A stretch of DNA of 64,000 bases from Guadua angustifolia (Eukaryota > Streptophyta > Magnoliopsida > Poales > Poaceae), in NCBI GenBank assembly GCA_036346375.1, contig CM070520.1, forward strand, positions 46,333,854 to 46,397,853. Reading direction: 5' to 3'. Positions 20,723 through 33,098 of the stretch are shown here, one piece after another. The notes beneath the pieces were generated by a model. It made no database searches. It was not told the origin of the DNA and saw only the letters and a list, made by a program, of their open reading frames with translations. Positions within the stretch are counted from its first letter, which is position 1. Each line of letters begins with the position of its first letter. Position numbers and translations under genes: made by a program.

Positions 20723-23700
20723 TAGAGACCCGCTCGACGAACAGAACCTCCATGTGTATACCGTATAGTCCCCGGATCAAGAGCTAGTACACACATGTTT
20801 ACAACAACGATATTACAACCAGACATGACATTTATAACCTGCACAAGATTAATTATACAAGAGCAATATACAACACTTAGAAAGGTTAATAGAGTGGCAA
20901 CAACACTGCAAAGAGAAAGAACTAAAACCTGTGGATTGCTCCTAACAACCCACAGGCATCAGTCTGGGAAAACTCCTAGAAGAAAAAGTCGTCATCAAAA
21001 CCCCCACGTCCTGATTGAAAGAACGCGTCATCCGGCAAGACTACATCTTCATCCTCTGAGACAATGTGTAAAGCAAGATTGAGTACATTGGTACTCAGCA
21101 AGACTTGGTAGTGGTTAGCAAATGCAAATAAATAATCATGCAGGCTTAATCAATGATAAGCTCTAGTTATTTTGCAGTTGCTCAAAGAGGTAAAACATAA
21201 GCTAATATTAGATTGCAATTCGCATTTATAAATTTGCTAAGAACGAGTAATTTACATAAAGTAAATTCAATTGCACAACCAGTCTACCCGACTGAACAGC
21301 CATATATGTTGATTCCTTTGGACATAAAACAAGTTGCCAAAAACCAGTTTCAAACCAAAACTCCAGTTTTCAGAAAATAACAAAATCTAACATTGGAATG
21401 ACTTCACCAAGTGCCCATTACCGCGGGCGCGGCTAACCAATTAGATTTTATACTCTGCACAGGTGTACAACTTTACCCACAAGGAATGATCCACCCTTTT
21501 TGCTAGGCCATACGACACACTTCCTTAGGTGTGCCGACAAGGCGATCATACATAGCCGTTACATTATTTAGACATAACTTCGATCCAGCCCGGGACGTTA
21601 ACCCCCGCCGTAGAACCAGAAACACACACTCAAGCCGTGGATCCACTTTCACACACCCAACACAATGTTTCTGAACACGACAGGGCGTACACCGTTGCAC
21701 CGGCCAAGAAATTACCCACACGAACTATGTGGAAGCCCCTCACAAGCAATCCAAACCGGAATGCCTCTGCAAGCTCCCGCCTACCAATGAGCAAAGCCAT
21801 GTCTAAACAACTTAATAGGCTAAGGCTATCCCATACCAGCCCTCGTGGTTGCACGGAAATCTTGGATCAATAGCGTCCCATTGCTCGGTCCTTAAGGTGA
21901 CATGGGCGACACTCCACCCTACACTACGTGCAGTTCCTTTTTGCACCTCCGGCTATTGCCAATAGTCGCCCACATCCAAATCATAGTTTTATTTTGGATG
22001 TTTAGTGAACTAACAGTAACCTTTTCAAATGAAAGTTGGTTGAATAAACAATTTGAAACTGAACCATTTTAGCGTTGAGCATGGCTAAGCAGATATGATA
22101 TCTAACGGTTATATCCACAGTGACATTATGTTATGTCTAAACCATACTTACGGTTACAAGGTTCACATGCCATACAGATTAAAGGAAAACCATATTACAC
22201 AGGGATAACTATTGTTCTACCCAATATAGCTGTTTTTACAGAGAATTACTCGCATGCATAATACGGTTGCAAAAACAACATATCGTAGGTGAATTATTGG
22301 GTTCAACATGATCAAGGGGTTGCTTGCCTTGCTCTGCACTGTTAGGCTCGAACTCTGGATTAGCTGCAAGGTCGTCCTCCTCGTCGGGTACGTCAACGTC
22401 TACACATCGCAAGACAAGGCAAAAATAGGAATCAACAATTTAAAAGGGCAAAAAGAAAGTAAATAGTAAGAACAAATAAAATTTAACACACAGAACTGGG
22501 TTGCTTATATGAATTCATTATTTTTGCTTTACGAATTCAGGATGCAAAGATTATGATTTCCTTTATTTATATTTTTGAATTCAAGATGCAAATTCAAAGC
22601 AATATTTAATAAGATTTTAGTTATTGCCAGCAATTCTCATTACTAGAATATATATATATATATGAATCTTCATACATATACAATAGCAAGCGTATGATTA
22701 TGCATGCAAGGATATGCATGAATAACCAGAAACTCCATTGAGTTCAATGCCATCACAGACTTATCTAATGTTACCTTTTATTGCTTCTGACCCTGCAATA
22801 CTTCTACTTTTATTCAAAGCATATTTTTATTTTAATCATATATGTGACATGTTCACTTAATGACTTGTTAAACTAATGGAATGACTTAGTTTGTGTACAA
22901 TCATTTTGCATTTTTAAGCTATTCACAGTATAAGGATTTCATAAGAATTTACTTTTCTTCATTTTGCCTAAAGTTAAAATTATTAATTTCTTAAGGCATA
23001 AAGCTTTTCCCATGTATTTCATTTACTAAAAATCACACAGTGATTATTCTAAAAATATTTTTGCATATTATGAATCTACTACATTTTACACGAATTTAGA
23101 AATTTATTTCATTCAAATTGGACCATTGGTTCAAAAGATATTCAAACTTGAATCCTCACGGGTATGAAAAATCCCTCATAAATTCAGATTTTCCAAAAAC
23201 GGAAAATACGTTTTCCCTCTGGAGAAAACGCTTTCCCTTTTTAGCTTTTGTTGGCTCAGACACTGCCGCTGGGACCCGCATGTCAGCGACCGAAACAGGG
23301 GACTTCGACTCCGAGCTTGCCGCCGGCGAACCGCTGCCGGAACGGCGGAATGGGTGGCACCTACGGCTTCAGCGCGATGAGGTGAGTCCATTGGTGGTAC
23401 CCATTCGGCTCGGGACGACCGGAAGCATACTCGCCCATGCGCGCATGTGACGGCCGCCATGGATCTCCGGCGAAGGCTCAACGCCGACGAACCATTGGCT
23501 CGGGTGAGGACTCGGTGAGCATCAGTGAGGCAAGGGGATGCCATTTCACCTGAGAACGGCGTCGGAGAAGAAGCGGAGACGCCCGTCCACGGTGCACCCG
23601 AGTCGGAGAAGAAGACCGACGGAAATCAATGAACTGCAAGCAATAGGATTCAAATTGAAGCTCGGTCAGGACTCTAGGCTACATGGCGAAGCTTCGGGTT

Positions 23701-25014
23701 GACTCGATTCCATGGATTACCTCTTGCTCGGCTCGACAATTTCAGAGAATGAAGAAAGAGCTATGAGCCAGCTTGGGAAACTGGCTAAGGGAAAGGGAAA
23801 GAGTGCTAATGCGGCTATGAGATGGCTTTGTAGTGGGTTGAGCGACGCTGTTGAGCTGGGACACGCGGCAACGATCGCTGGCATTGGCTCGGAAGGACGA
23901 GAGTTGGCGGGGAGGGCTAATGGCGAAAGCACGGTGCGAGAGACTCGTGGATGGACCGTGCGGCGATGAGGTGAAGGTGACGCAGTGAGATGACCGAACA
24001 GCGAATTGGTTCGCTGAATCGAGCGTTGGCTGCGTTCTGCGCTTCGGGAGAGTTCATCTCCTGCCTCCGGTGGACCGAACGGGATTGAGGAAGATGAGCC
24101 TGGCAGCTGGGGCCTGGGACCACTGCCAGCGGCTGGAGGCTTCACCGTTGCGCCAGCAGAACGGGACAGGAAATGGTTCGGCCCACATGTCAGGGACTGG
24201 TCAAAGGAAATAGGGTGGTTGTGGGTGAATTCCCCCCTCTCTCTGATTTTGTTGGTGGTCAAATAGATGTATAAAATGGTGAAACTTTTTGACCAAAGTC
24301 TGTAGACAGTATTTACTCCCTGGTAAATTTTTTGGGCTAAACTAAGTTACTGAGAATTTATAAATATTCTTTCAATAGTGACTATTTGAATTTCTAGCCT
24401 CTGACTTTGATTTTTATTTAAGACCAATGAAGTCTATCATTTTTGAATTTTTTTTCTTCAATTGGATTTGAGCTAAAGATACTTATTTAAAATTTTCAGC
24501 TCAATTACTCACTCCATTATTTAATTAAACTTCTGACATTGAAATTTCCATTTTCCCAAGTTTTCGGTTTATAAATTTTAATAAGTCTCAAACCATCTTA
24601 TTAATTTATTATATTTTTAATAGGTGTAGATATAGCAATGAGATTATCATATAAATTTTCTCAACTCCATTTGTTGTCCCAATATTTTACACAATTTCTA
24701 ACAATGCATTATTTGGGAATAAAAATTGTTGTTTTATTTTTCTTCCTAGGTTCCTTATGCATAAATTTCATTTGGTAGGTAAAATAGCTTATTTACATGT
24801 TCTGGGTTCTCCTAATAAATTTCCCAAATTTTTGCTTTTTGCTTCTTAGCCTTTTCTTCTTTTCATTCTTTGTTTGATTTTTCTTGCAACTTAAAACACA
24901 AGAAGAATTCATGAAACTCCAAATAAAATCAAAGACATTATGAATATGCTGAAAATATTGACATCCAAATTTAAATATTATATTTTACTATTCTTGAATT
25001 TCTGGGCTGTTACA
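20723..25014 (-). mobile_element. Long solo LTR (gypsy-like) inserted in the CACTA element
   Basis: GAGTT is duplicated exactly at 20718-20722 and 25015-25019. Read on the minus strand, the insert begins TGTAACAGCCCAG, a start typical of long grass gypsy LTRs. It ends TCTA, a mutated form of the usual CA end. No primer site, gag or pol is present, so it is best read as a solo LTR of about 4.3 kb. A gene-like GC-rich stretch at 23260-24230 probably corresponds to the transcribed part of the LTR. Frames there are not credible genes. A (TA)n run lies at 22648-22664. Confidence 0.7.
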
Positions 25015-25375
25015 GAGTTAGGATTGTAGATAGGACAATGTGATAGTTGGGGTAGTGTAGTTGGATGAAACTAATTGTGATATGATTTGGATGTTTATAT
25101 ATGTTAGTGCATTTGCAATATTAATATGATGCATTTGAGAATTTAATCGTAATGTCATTTTAAATTGTGCGATGCCATTTGTGATTGTTCTAAGAAATAT
25201 ACGCTGGTATACGTCAATTTCTGCGAAAATTGTATGTTCGTGCAGCAAAACAACCAAAATCAGCTCTGTTCTCTGCTGGAAAATCCTCAAGATTAAATAC
25301 CAAGTGGCTAACGAAAATACCGAAGGTATCAACAAGCACAAATGCCATGGGGAAGCAGTTCGCAACTAGTACTCT
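25015..25375. other. CACTA 3' untranslated tail
   Basis: This AT-rich sequence resumes the CACTA interior after the LTR insertion. It contains gatgcatttgagaattta and gatgccattt words like those at 13980-14190, supporting membership of the same element. No gene. Confidence 0.5.
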
Positions 25376-25723
25376 AGTATTTTCGTCGGCCACGTGTCCG
25401 AAGAAAAATGCCTCAAGATTTTCGCCGCCACGCGGGTCATTTAAAACATCTCCTCAAGATTTTCGTCGCCACGCGTACAATCTAAAATAGTCCAACGTGG
25501 CAAGGCCGGCCAGCCATCACCATGTTTGTTAAATCGGTTAGATCGGGCCGATGAAAAATAGTATTTTCATCGGTTCTCAGCGAAAATAGTGCCTATTTTC
25601 GTTTAATTATTTTTGTCAGTCTATTTTCGTCGGCAGACCGATGAAAATGTTTATTTTCGCTACCTATTTTCGCGCGCATCGATGAAAATGTTTATTTTCG
25701 TTGGTAATCCCGTTTTTTTCGTG
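25376..25723. repeat. CACTA right subterminal repeats
   Basis: About ten degenerate copies of ATTTTCGTCGGC in both orientations (for example 25379, 25624, 25654, 25694) mirror the left array. The terminal CACTA box itself is eroded. Confidence 0.8.
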
Positions 25724-25930
25724 GGTACTTTATATATGTCTCTATGGATTATGAGGAAAAGAAATATGAGAATACCACTGGAAGTTTGAAGTAATTACTC
25801 ATCAATGCCATTACTCCCCACGTTTGGCCATCCCTCCCACCCAAGCCCACCTCCTCCTCTCCCCTCGTCCTAGGAAATTTGTGGCCACACTCCCCCTCAT
25901 CTCTGGTGGTCGCAATCCCCCTCATCTCTG
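25724..25930. other. Short spacer between CACTA and gypsy elements
   Basis: Pyrimidine-rich near the end. A 25-bp tandem pair sharing CCCCCTCATCTCTG (about 25893-25930) abuts the gypsy LTR. No gene. Confidence 0.45.
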
Positions 25931-26876
25931 TGAAATAACTCGTGCTATTATTCGTGCACAGGAGATCATTAACATAAATTAATAACTTGCAAAATTAATT
26001 TAATTAGCAAAGTGTAATCATATAATTTATTTATTATAGACTTTGTACACTAGTATTAATTTCAATACACAAGAATACTCAGTTACATTCCTAATAATAC
26101 AAATTACGTTAATAATCAATTACATTTCAAAAATAAAAATTACAAGGTGTTAAAATCCTAAAATCTAAACTACAATTGACCTTCGTTATAATCCCGAAAA
26201 ATATTAGTTAATCAATTGTGCATATATAACTAAAAGCAATAAAATAAAGAGGTAAGAAAATTTTAAAAGAAGAGTTACCATCGACACAGATGAGATGGTA
26301 TCGCACACCGAGATACCAGATTCAGATGGGGTCAAATCGCACCTCTCACAGATTAGTGTTTTATCATTCGACAATTAAACAAACCTAAAAATTTATTTTA
26401 TAAACATGCTAATAGTGAAAATATCGCGTGGTAGAAAAATAAATTCTCTTGTAAAAGGTAAAAACCTCACAATAACTTGGATAGGCATGAAGACACTGTG
26501 CATTAGGATAGCCTCCACCAAGCCTTCCTCCAGCTCAAAGCCTTAAGGCTTAAGGCTCCCATCTCTCAAGCTTATAAGGCTCAAGCTTGTCAAGGTAATT
26601 AGTATTTTTGGTATTATATTTTGGTTGTACTTGGATCCTATGTTTAGTTAATGTACTAAACATGTAGCCTGTGTGGCAACAGAATGTAATAAAGCTTCCA
26701 TTTCAGTCTCTAATTATTGTTTCTATTACAACACTCTGAAAACGGTATATTAACTGATAAAATGTTGGGTCTTCTCGATGTTTTATTAGCTATTATACCC
26801 AAATTAGTGTAATTACCTCAGAGTTAATAATAGGGTTACTTGTTGTTATCTTTGGTTAATTATACGGGTCGCCACA
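25931..26876 (+). repeat. 5' LTR of gypsy element 1
   Basis: The repeat starts TGAAATAACTCG and ends GTCGCCACA, directly followed by the primer-binding site. Its first ~660 bp match 33099-33755 closely, including ttaagcct-type palindromes around 26545-26590. Confidence 0.88.
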
Positions 26877-26878
26877 GA

Positions 26879-26890
26879 TGGTATCAAAGC
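26879..26890 (+). other. Primer-binding site of gypsy element 1
   Basis: TGGTATCAAAGC lies two bases after the LTR. It is one base different from the usual initiator-Met site TGGTATCAGAGC. Confidence 0.8.
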
Positions 26891-27863
26891 AATGGTTACG
26901 AGAACCACATACGCTTAAATAATTAGAGACTAGTAGAAAACTTAAGGGAAAGATTTCACTAGTTATATAGCAATAGCTATATTGTAACTCTCATCCTTTC
27001 AAGTATCAGAGAAATACTTTGCGCATAATAGTTAGACCACCACTATTGATTAGAGACTTTCTTTTCAAGGGGGTAGCCGAGATCTAAAGGAGGACCCAGA
27101 CTAGAAGGGTAGTAACACATGTTTAGTTTCCTTTGTTGTATGGGAATAGGTATGTTGTGGTTTATAATAACATTGCTATAAAAATGCTCTCTTTATGTAA
27201 TTTAACTGCTTGCAATTGCATCTCTAGCATTGTATATCATCATATTTAATATTGCTGAACATAGGATGATAGGTTAGATTCATATAATCAATGATTCATG
27301 TTGTTCATTGCTCTAAAGATCATATAGTATATGATTTATATTCTAAGATGCATTGCAAGAAATAGGAGCTAAGACTAGAATACTCCTGATGCACAATCTA
27401 TGGCATACTTGGATATGTAAATCCAAGCATGGCTCGAGTGCATTAACCTTGGGGATTTCTTGGTGCTCGGACACCAAATTTATTTGTCATTTCTTTTCTT
27501 TTATTTGTATGTTTTGTTATGATCTTCTATAGGAATAATCGGGGCTCGAGTGTGTCAACTTGGAGGAATTCTTGGTCCTTGGCCACCAAGTTTCTTTTCA
27601 TTTTCTACATTGGCTTTATGTTTTATCCTGCCACTAGTAGGTAGATGCTATTATGAGATTAAAATAGAGAGGCGAAAGAGAGCGAAACAATCTCATTCTT
27701 CCCTTATTCCAAAGATAAAAATTTGTTCAGAACCATAATCCCCCTAACAAAACAGAATACCTCTTATCTTACAAATAAAATGCTAATGATAATAGCAGTC
27801 CAAGCTGTTTCTGAATAAAAATTTAATGCCATAGAATAAAAAAGGGTAACATAATCAAATCGA

Positions 27864-27895
<32 letters not shown>

Positions 27896-28087
27896 GATAT
27901 AGATATACATATACATATACATATACATATATATGAAACCTTATATTAACAAAAGAGATCCATTTGAATCCATTCAATCTGAGTTCAAATAAAATTAATC
28001 TCATCAAATTAAAAAGGACATATCCCAACCAATCTATAATAAGTGAACTAATTATTATCTAAGGATAAAAATGATCTCTTTTGAAGA
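26891..28087 (+). other. Leader of gypsy element 1 with a TA-type microsatellite
   Basis: Untranslated leader between primer site and gag. It contains a (TA)n/(ATACAT)n microsatellite at about 27861-27934 and two similar segments with ggctcgagtg (27431 and 27541). No credible CDS. Confidence 0.55.
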
Positions 28088-29167
28088 ATGTCGGACCGTG
28101 AGATTAGTGAGCAAGATTTAATCCTTAGATTAGGTTCTTTCACCACCACCAAATGTAGCCAATCAACAAACCACGCCTAACCAAGACCTAAATCCATCCC
28201 ATGTTCCTGAATCTAGGCAACCTACACCCCGAGTGGAAATGCTAGTACAACTAGGACTCTAGAGACTCAAGAACTGCTAGAAAGAGTCCTATTGTACCTA
28301 GAAAATTCCAAGAAAGAGGCCCAAGTGAGCCAAAATCAATTTATGGAAGCCCTCTTGACAAACCTAATCCCAGGAATCCAACATCACCCTAGGAGCAGGT
28401 AACCTTAGGGAATTTCTTCAGACTCGTCCTACAACTTTTGCTAAAGCCACTAAAACAACTCGAAGTTAATGACTAGCTTTGAAACATAGAAAAGAAATTA
28501 AATGCTACAGACTGCACGATGAGAAGAAGGTTCAATTTGTGGCGCAAAGAACTAATTGGTGGGAAAACTCTTGTGATGCTCGTGATAGGTGAACCACCCA
28601 TCACTTTAGTAGAGTTCACTTCACAATTCCATAGTGCCCACATCCTCACGGGTGAATTGGATATTAAGAGATGAGAATTTTGGGATCCGACTCAGGAATA
28701 AGAAGTTAATTAAATATTTCTAAAAGTTTAATGAGTTATCTCGTTATGCCCTTAATGAGGTGGATACTGAACATAAAAAAATAAACCGCTCCAAGAAAAG
28801 GATGAACCCTACATCGAATGCTCCTATCCACCTCGAAATCACAAAATTCCAAGATTTAGTGAACCGTGCAATAATATTAGAGGATGAACAATCTCGCTTA
28901 AATGAGGAAAGAAGGAAGAAGCCAAGGTTTGATACCAAAACCCCTACTCCTACACAACCACGATCTTTTAGACCCCAGATACCAAACATAAACCCATTGC
29001 CTCAACCATGGATAGTTGCACCAAATCCCCTTCCAAATATTCCACCCCCAAGATTCATGCCTAAGTGTTACAAATGCAGAGGCCCCCACTATGCTAATAA
29101 TTGCCACGCAACAAAGTGTCATCATTGTGGCCAAGAAGGGCATAAGAGGAACAAATGCCCACATTAG
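28088..29167 (+). pseudogene. gag: gag of gypsy element 1
   Basis: An ATG at 28088 opens MSDREISEQDLILRLGSF, soon broken by frameshifts and stops. The C-terminal part is open (28760-29166): a basic, Pro-rich region (PRFDTKTPTPTQPRSFRPQI) followed by two zinc knuckles, CYKCRGPHYANNC (shortened spacing) and CHHCGQEGHKRNKC (canonical CX2CX4HX4C), then TAG. The middle is decayed. The role would be RNA packaging in the virus-like particle. An aspartic-protease lead-in (VTDVVTGMLPIPQSINTVLC) follows near 29335-29400, and its active site is lost. Confidence 0.78.
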
Positions 29168-29299
29168 TAGGCCAATTTGGACATAATGCTTCAAGAAAAC
29201 CATCGAGTCATGCATCCTCGGTGAGGACGCATCAAGGAGGTCCCGTGCCATATGTTCAAAAGGATCTAACAGGGAGCATCAAGCTGCAGGATCCGCCCG

Positions 29300-29510
29300 C
29301 CTAAACTTCATTTCAATGGAGCAAATAGAAAGAGTCACCGACGTAGTTACTGGTATGCTTCCTATTCCTCAATCCATTAATACAGTTCTATGTGATTTCG
29401 ATCCATCCATGCAATTGTTTCGAGAAATTCCATACTAGAAAGCAAATTGGAATTAGTACCACTAGTAAAACCTCTAGGAGTAAATTCAACATGTGGTTTT
29501 TCATGGTTAT
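29300..29510 (+). pseudogene. Protease-region remnant of gypsy element 1
   Basis: The plus strand at 29306-29400 reads LNFISMEQIERVTDVVTGML and then PIPQSINTVLCDF, the segment that precedes the Asp-Ser/Thr-Gly active site in gypsy proteases. The following text does not contain the catalytic triad. The remnant ends near a 20-bp word that recurs at 32865. Confidence 0.6.
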
Positions 29511-29789
29511 CACGAACCAGCCACCGGTTGTGCCACCTGCTGTTTGAGTAAGAACCTTGTAAGAGCATGGTAAGACGCTTGAGAGTGATTGCACCTTCCA
29601 CTACCTAGTAGTTGATAGGATAATACTTTTGTGTTATCTTCGTTTTATCACCGACAATGGCGGTGTTTTCAACATCGTAGCGCTTGGGCCAATAGCATCC
29701 TAGGAGAAGAGATAGTTCACACTCCGAGATACAGAGAACGTACGAGCATAACTTCAACACCACGGAAGGTACAATCGCATAGCACACGT

Positions 29790-30402
29790 TCCAAAAATAA
29801 GTTTACCATTCCCAATTTTAGTGGTAAATATGATCCCGAAGGTTATCTTACTTGGGAATTAGTCATTTCGAACAATCATTTGATAAGCATGAAATTCCTG
29901 AGCATGATAAGGTTAGGGTTGTTACTAGTGGATTCTCTGAATTTGCTATCATTTGGTGGAATGAAATAGTAAATGCTGGGTTAGCACCTGATACTTGGGA
30001 TAGATTAAAACAAGCTATGCGTAGAAGATTTGTTCCTCCTTCCTATAAACGTGATATGCGTAAGAAATTGCAACGCTTAAATCAAAATAATAAATCTGTT
30101 GAGGAGTACTACCAAGAGCTACAAATAGGCATGTTGCGTTGTGAGGTAATTGAGGATGAGGAGGATAAGATGGCTCGTTTTTATGGTGGTTTACGACGTG
30201 AGATTCAGGACATAATTGGTTACAAAGAATATAATTCTATCAATAGATTGTTCCAGTTTGCTATGTTGGCAGAAAAAGAATTGCAGGGAAAACAGCAAAG
30301 GCCAAGGAGCAATTTCGGCAACATACCCACACCAAGGACGACGCCGGGGACAACCAAATCAGCTCCACCCCCTCCTGATCGGTCTGCTGCCCCTCCATGA
30401 GT
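29790..30402 (+). pseudogene. gag: gag of gypsy element 2
   Basis: FSGKYDPEGYLTWEL opens the retrotransposon-gag domain in one frame (29815-29862). After a +1 shift the open frame 29852-30400 carries the rest: FAIIWWNEIVNAG, TWDRLKQAMRRRFVPPSYKR, KKLQRLNQNNKSVEEYYQEL and REIQDIIGYKEYNSINRLFQ. This is the standard PF03732-type gag of grass gypsy elements. The Pro-rich tail (TPRTTPGTTKSAPPPPDRS) ends at TGA. A degenerate zinc knuckle follows in other frames at 30520-30590. Confidence 0.85.
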
Positions 30403-30719
30403 AGGCGCGCTCAACAAAGACCATCATCGCCATCACGAGCACCGAGGTGAGTAAATCTAACCACGCAGTGCACCAACAAAGAGTTCTTCATCGCTGGCTT
30501 CCACGGGTCGAACAACGGGAATTGTGTGCCACCGATGCAAGGATGGGCCATGTCATGAAGGATTGCCCAAGTCATCGAGCGACATTGCATTAGAAGAAGG
30601 GAAGCTACAAACCGAAAACCCGTGTTATCAAGTGAAGGATTTGATGTTCCTACTTCGAGGAGGAGACAAATGGCTATGGTATAGATATGATTTCACAAAG
30701 AAGAAAGGGTGGAAATTTG

Positions 30720-31838
30720 TGAGTATATTCTGCTATACATAATTCTTGTGAACTAACACCTTGTGCAACAATTGTAGAACAATATGATGAATTGCATGCT
30801 TATAATTTTGATCATGTGGTGCTGATTACGCAAAAGGAGGTGATAGCTAGAATAGCCCTACCACTATTTTGTGCTATATCATGTTGAATGAGCTCGTTAG
30901 TTTGACTTGTGCTATGGACAAGATTTCTGAAATTTCATCTCTCAAGTCTTTGTCTAGCACCTATGCCTATTGTCTTAAATTCAATTTAGTTGGTGATTAT
31001 GGCATAGATGGCAAGTTTCTTGTTTACAAAATATGCATAACTTGTGATAAACTTGTTGAATTGAAGTTTGCTATTTTGGGCAATTCTAGTTGTATGCAAC
31101 AACTTGTTTCATTTATGCACCAACAAAGTTTCCTGAAATGTGTGATACCCATAGCTTGTTGCCCCATTGTTCGGATTTTAGTACATTAACTTGTATTACA
31201 AATCAGCATGTTGTGGTTGATGCGTGGAAGCCCATTAAAATTGTGTCACCGTTATTGGAATGGTTTGATATTGCTTATTTACAATTTGATGATATGAATG
31301 ATCCATGCTTGATGCCAGGACTTGTAGTTTTGCCCACAAAACATGTTATTGAACGCGGCTCACAAAACATGAGTTTTCTTTATCAAAAGTTAGGGATAGA
31401 TATGTGCTTTACTTATATTTGCAAATCAAGTTGCAAACTAAATCATGCTAATTTTGACGTTATATGCTTTGCTTATAACCACGAATCGACGTGCAGAATT
31501 GTGAGGAAAGGTTATTTGCTTAAATTTGATTTCTTCTTTTGTTGTTATGAAAATAGCCTGCCGCGAATCCAAAAGAACAATGAAATATGGGATACATACA
31601 TATATGTGGCGTACACACTCTTCTTTTTGTTAGTTGTTTCTTTTCCAAATTTTCCCAAAATCGAGGATGGTTTTCCTTCGAGGAGGGAGGAAGCATCGAA
31701 GAGTGTTAGCGCCATCGTGCCATTATATCTTCGGAAAGAAGTCTTGAGCTATATCAATAATTATCAGGTGAATCCTCTCACTATTTTTCTTGTATTTAAA
31801 ATATATAAAGAGGCGGAGCTACTATTTTACTTAAATGA
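30720..31838 (+). other. Decayed 3' region of gypsy element 2
   Basis: AT-rich stretch with one long open frame (31090-31881). Its translation is Cys/Phe-rich and has no domain that I recognise. Similar regions often lie between pol and the tail in grass gypsy elements. I treat the frame as non-coding remnant until homologues show otherwise. Confidence 0.4.
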
Positions 31839-32336
31839 ATGCAGATCCTATATGAGAAAGTTTTGTATCAAGACGTGCTAAGGATGAGCTTGAGTCGAGG
31901 ACGACTCAAATGCAAGAAGGAGGATGATGAGGACATCACTCCTATGCATACGCCCGATACTCCTCCAGTTGTGATGCAAGGACCCATCACAAGAGCACGA
32001 GCACGGCAATTGAATCAACAGGTGAGCTCGTTCCTAAGTGCCCGTGCATATACTTGTAAGGATGGTATGCTACCTAATGATATTATTGATTATATTGTAC
32101 TTAGGAACTTTGGAGAGGATCATGAAGGTCTTGGGAACCAGCAAGGGCCAGGAGGGAGGCAAGGAGGGCGTCCAAGTCAAGTTGGAGTCCCAATTCATCT
32201 CGGAGTCGGAGTCCCAATTCATCTCGGAGTCGACTACCTCGGCCTCCAGGAGCAGTGTTCACTAAAATCGTTGCCCAGGCCACAAACGGACTCCGATTTC
32301 AATGATCCACATATGTATCGAAAGCTAAGGAGATAA
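31839..32336 (+). pseudogene. C-terminal tail of the gypsy element 2 polyprotein
   Basis: The open frame contains LSRGRLKCKKEDDEDITPMH and GPITRARARQLNQQVSSFLS, the basic tail that many grass gypsy polyproteins share near their end. A 27-base duplication (gagtcccaattcatctcgga twice, at about 32181 and 32210) gives the repeated text GVPIHLGV. The upstream catalytic domains are gone. Confidence 0.7.
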
Positions 32337-32449
32337 ACTTTCCAATGGCACTAGTTTCAGGTCAATTGGACTTCGGATTCGACAGGAATTCACGTTGCAA
32401 GTTGGCGGACAGACTCTGTCCCAGGGTGCTGCGTCACCAATTTGGGCCG

Positions 32450-32864
32450 TTGGCCCATGTATCATGTTGGAGTCCATCACGGACACGTCTAGGGTTTCTA
32501 GGACGTCCCTTAGCCCTTATATTCAGTAGCCGCCGCTAGGGTTTGATTTTGGGTTTTGCTTAGATCAATTTTGTCTTTGAACAGTATCGCCGTTCATCGG
32601 TTTGTGGAACCCCAACTCGTGTGCTTAATATAATTCGCAATTTCAGATTGCTTCTTCTACGTTCTTGCTTGTGTTCTCGATTCGCATGCAGGGATTAGCC
32701 TTCTTGGCGAGGTCAACCGTGTTTGTGCATGGTTGATAACCAACGGAGCCGTGGTGTAGCGATTGCAGGGTTCGGATCGGTTCGATCGAAGCCGGATCGT
32801 CAACGCCGAGTCTCCACCAATCGACTTACCTCCACCTATCGGAAGATCGGGCCACCGCGCATCA
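32450..32864 (+). repeat. Probable 3' LTR portion of gypsy element 2
   Basis: The stretch from about 32463 (gttggagtccatcacggaca) through gctagggtttgattttgggt to gcgcatca has the look of a grass gypsy LTR (R-U5-like text with a CA end). No 5' partner is seen in the window, so this rests on resemblance and position only. Confidence 0.5.
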
Positions 32865-33082
32865 ATGTGGTTTTTCATGGTTATTCCAATTTGAAGGACC
32901 CTTGGATAGGAATTGAGCATCTTCTTTTCCAAAGAAACCCGAATGGCATAATCTCTATCCACTCAGATGGTTCATTAGAGGCACCATGCTCTAGAAGAAA
33001 CCATGTGGAAGTAGGAAGATAATCTTTGTGGCGCATTCTCACATCTATTGTGGCGAGCCAGACTTCAGGGATGAAATCCCTT

Positions 33083-33098
33083 TTTAAAGGGGGTAGGA
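33083..33098 (+). other. Polypurine tract of gypsy element 1
   Basis: The sequence tttaaagggggtagga lies directly before the 3' LTR (TGAAATTACC), as expected for plus-strand priming. Confidence 0.8.

Larger units (their letters stand above)
12544..25723 (+). mobile_element. CACTA (En/Spm) DNA transposon, ~13.2 kb, with internal LTR insertion
   Basis: The left terminus reads CACTACAAGAAA, the conserved CACTA end. Both ends carry arrays of the 10-12 bp word TTTTCGTCGGC in both orientations (left 12563-12930, right 25378-25700). The interior holds a TNP2-type transposase (14680-18197) and a second En/Spm-type gene (18315-20231), both on the plus strand. The right terminus is eroded: at 25714-25723 the sequence is TTTTTTCGTG instead of TTCTTGTAGTG. 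Flanking triplets GGC (12541-12543) and GGT (25724-25726) may be a mutated 3-bp duplication. Removing the LTR insertion leaves about 8.9 kb. Confidence 0.87.
29511..32864 (+). mobile_element. Gypsy element 2, internally deleted, nested in element 1
   Basis: The order is a gag of a different gypsy family (about 29790-30402), a broken zinc-knuckle region (30520-30590), a long decayed stretch, the characteristic end of the polyprotein (GPITRARARQLNQQVSSFLS, near 31981-32040) and LTR-like sequence ending at 32864. Protease, reverse transcriptase and integrase are missing. The word ATGTGGTTTTTCATGGTTAT lies on each side (29491-29510 and 32865-32884). At 20 bp this is too long for a normal target duplication, so the exact boundaries are uncertain. 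Confidence 0.7.

Noticed and set aside
31090..31881. 263-codon open frame as a novel gene
   Set aside because: It has no recognisable domain, lies inside a decayed gypsy 3' region, and its Cys/Phe-rich AT-driven composition is like random open sequence.
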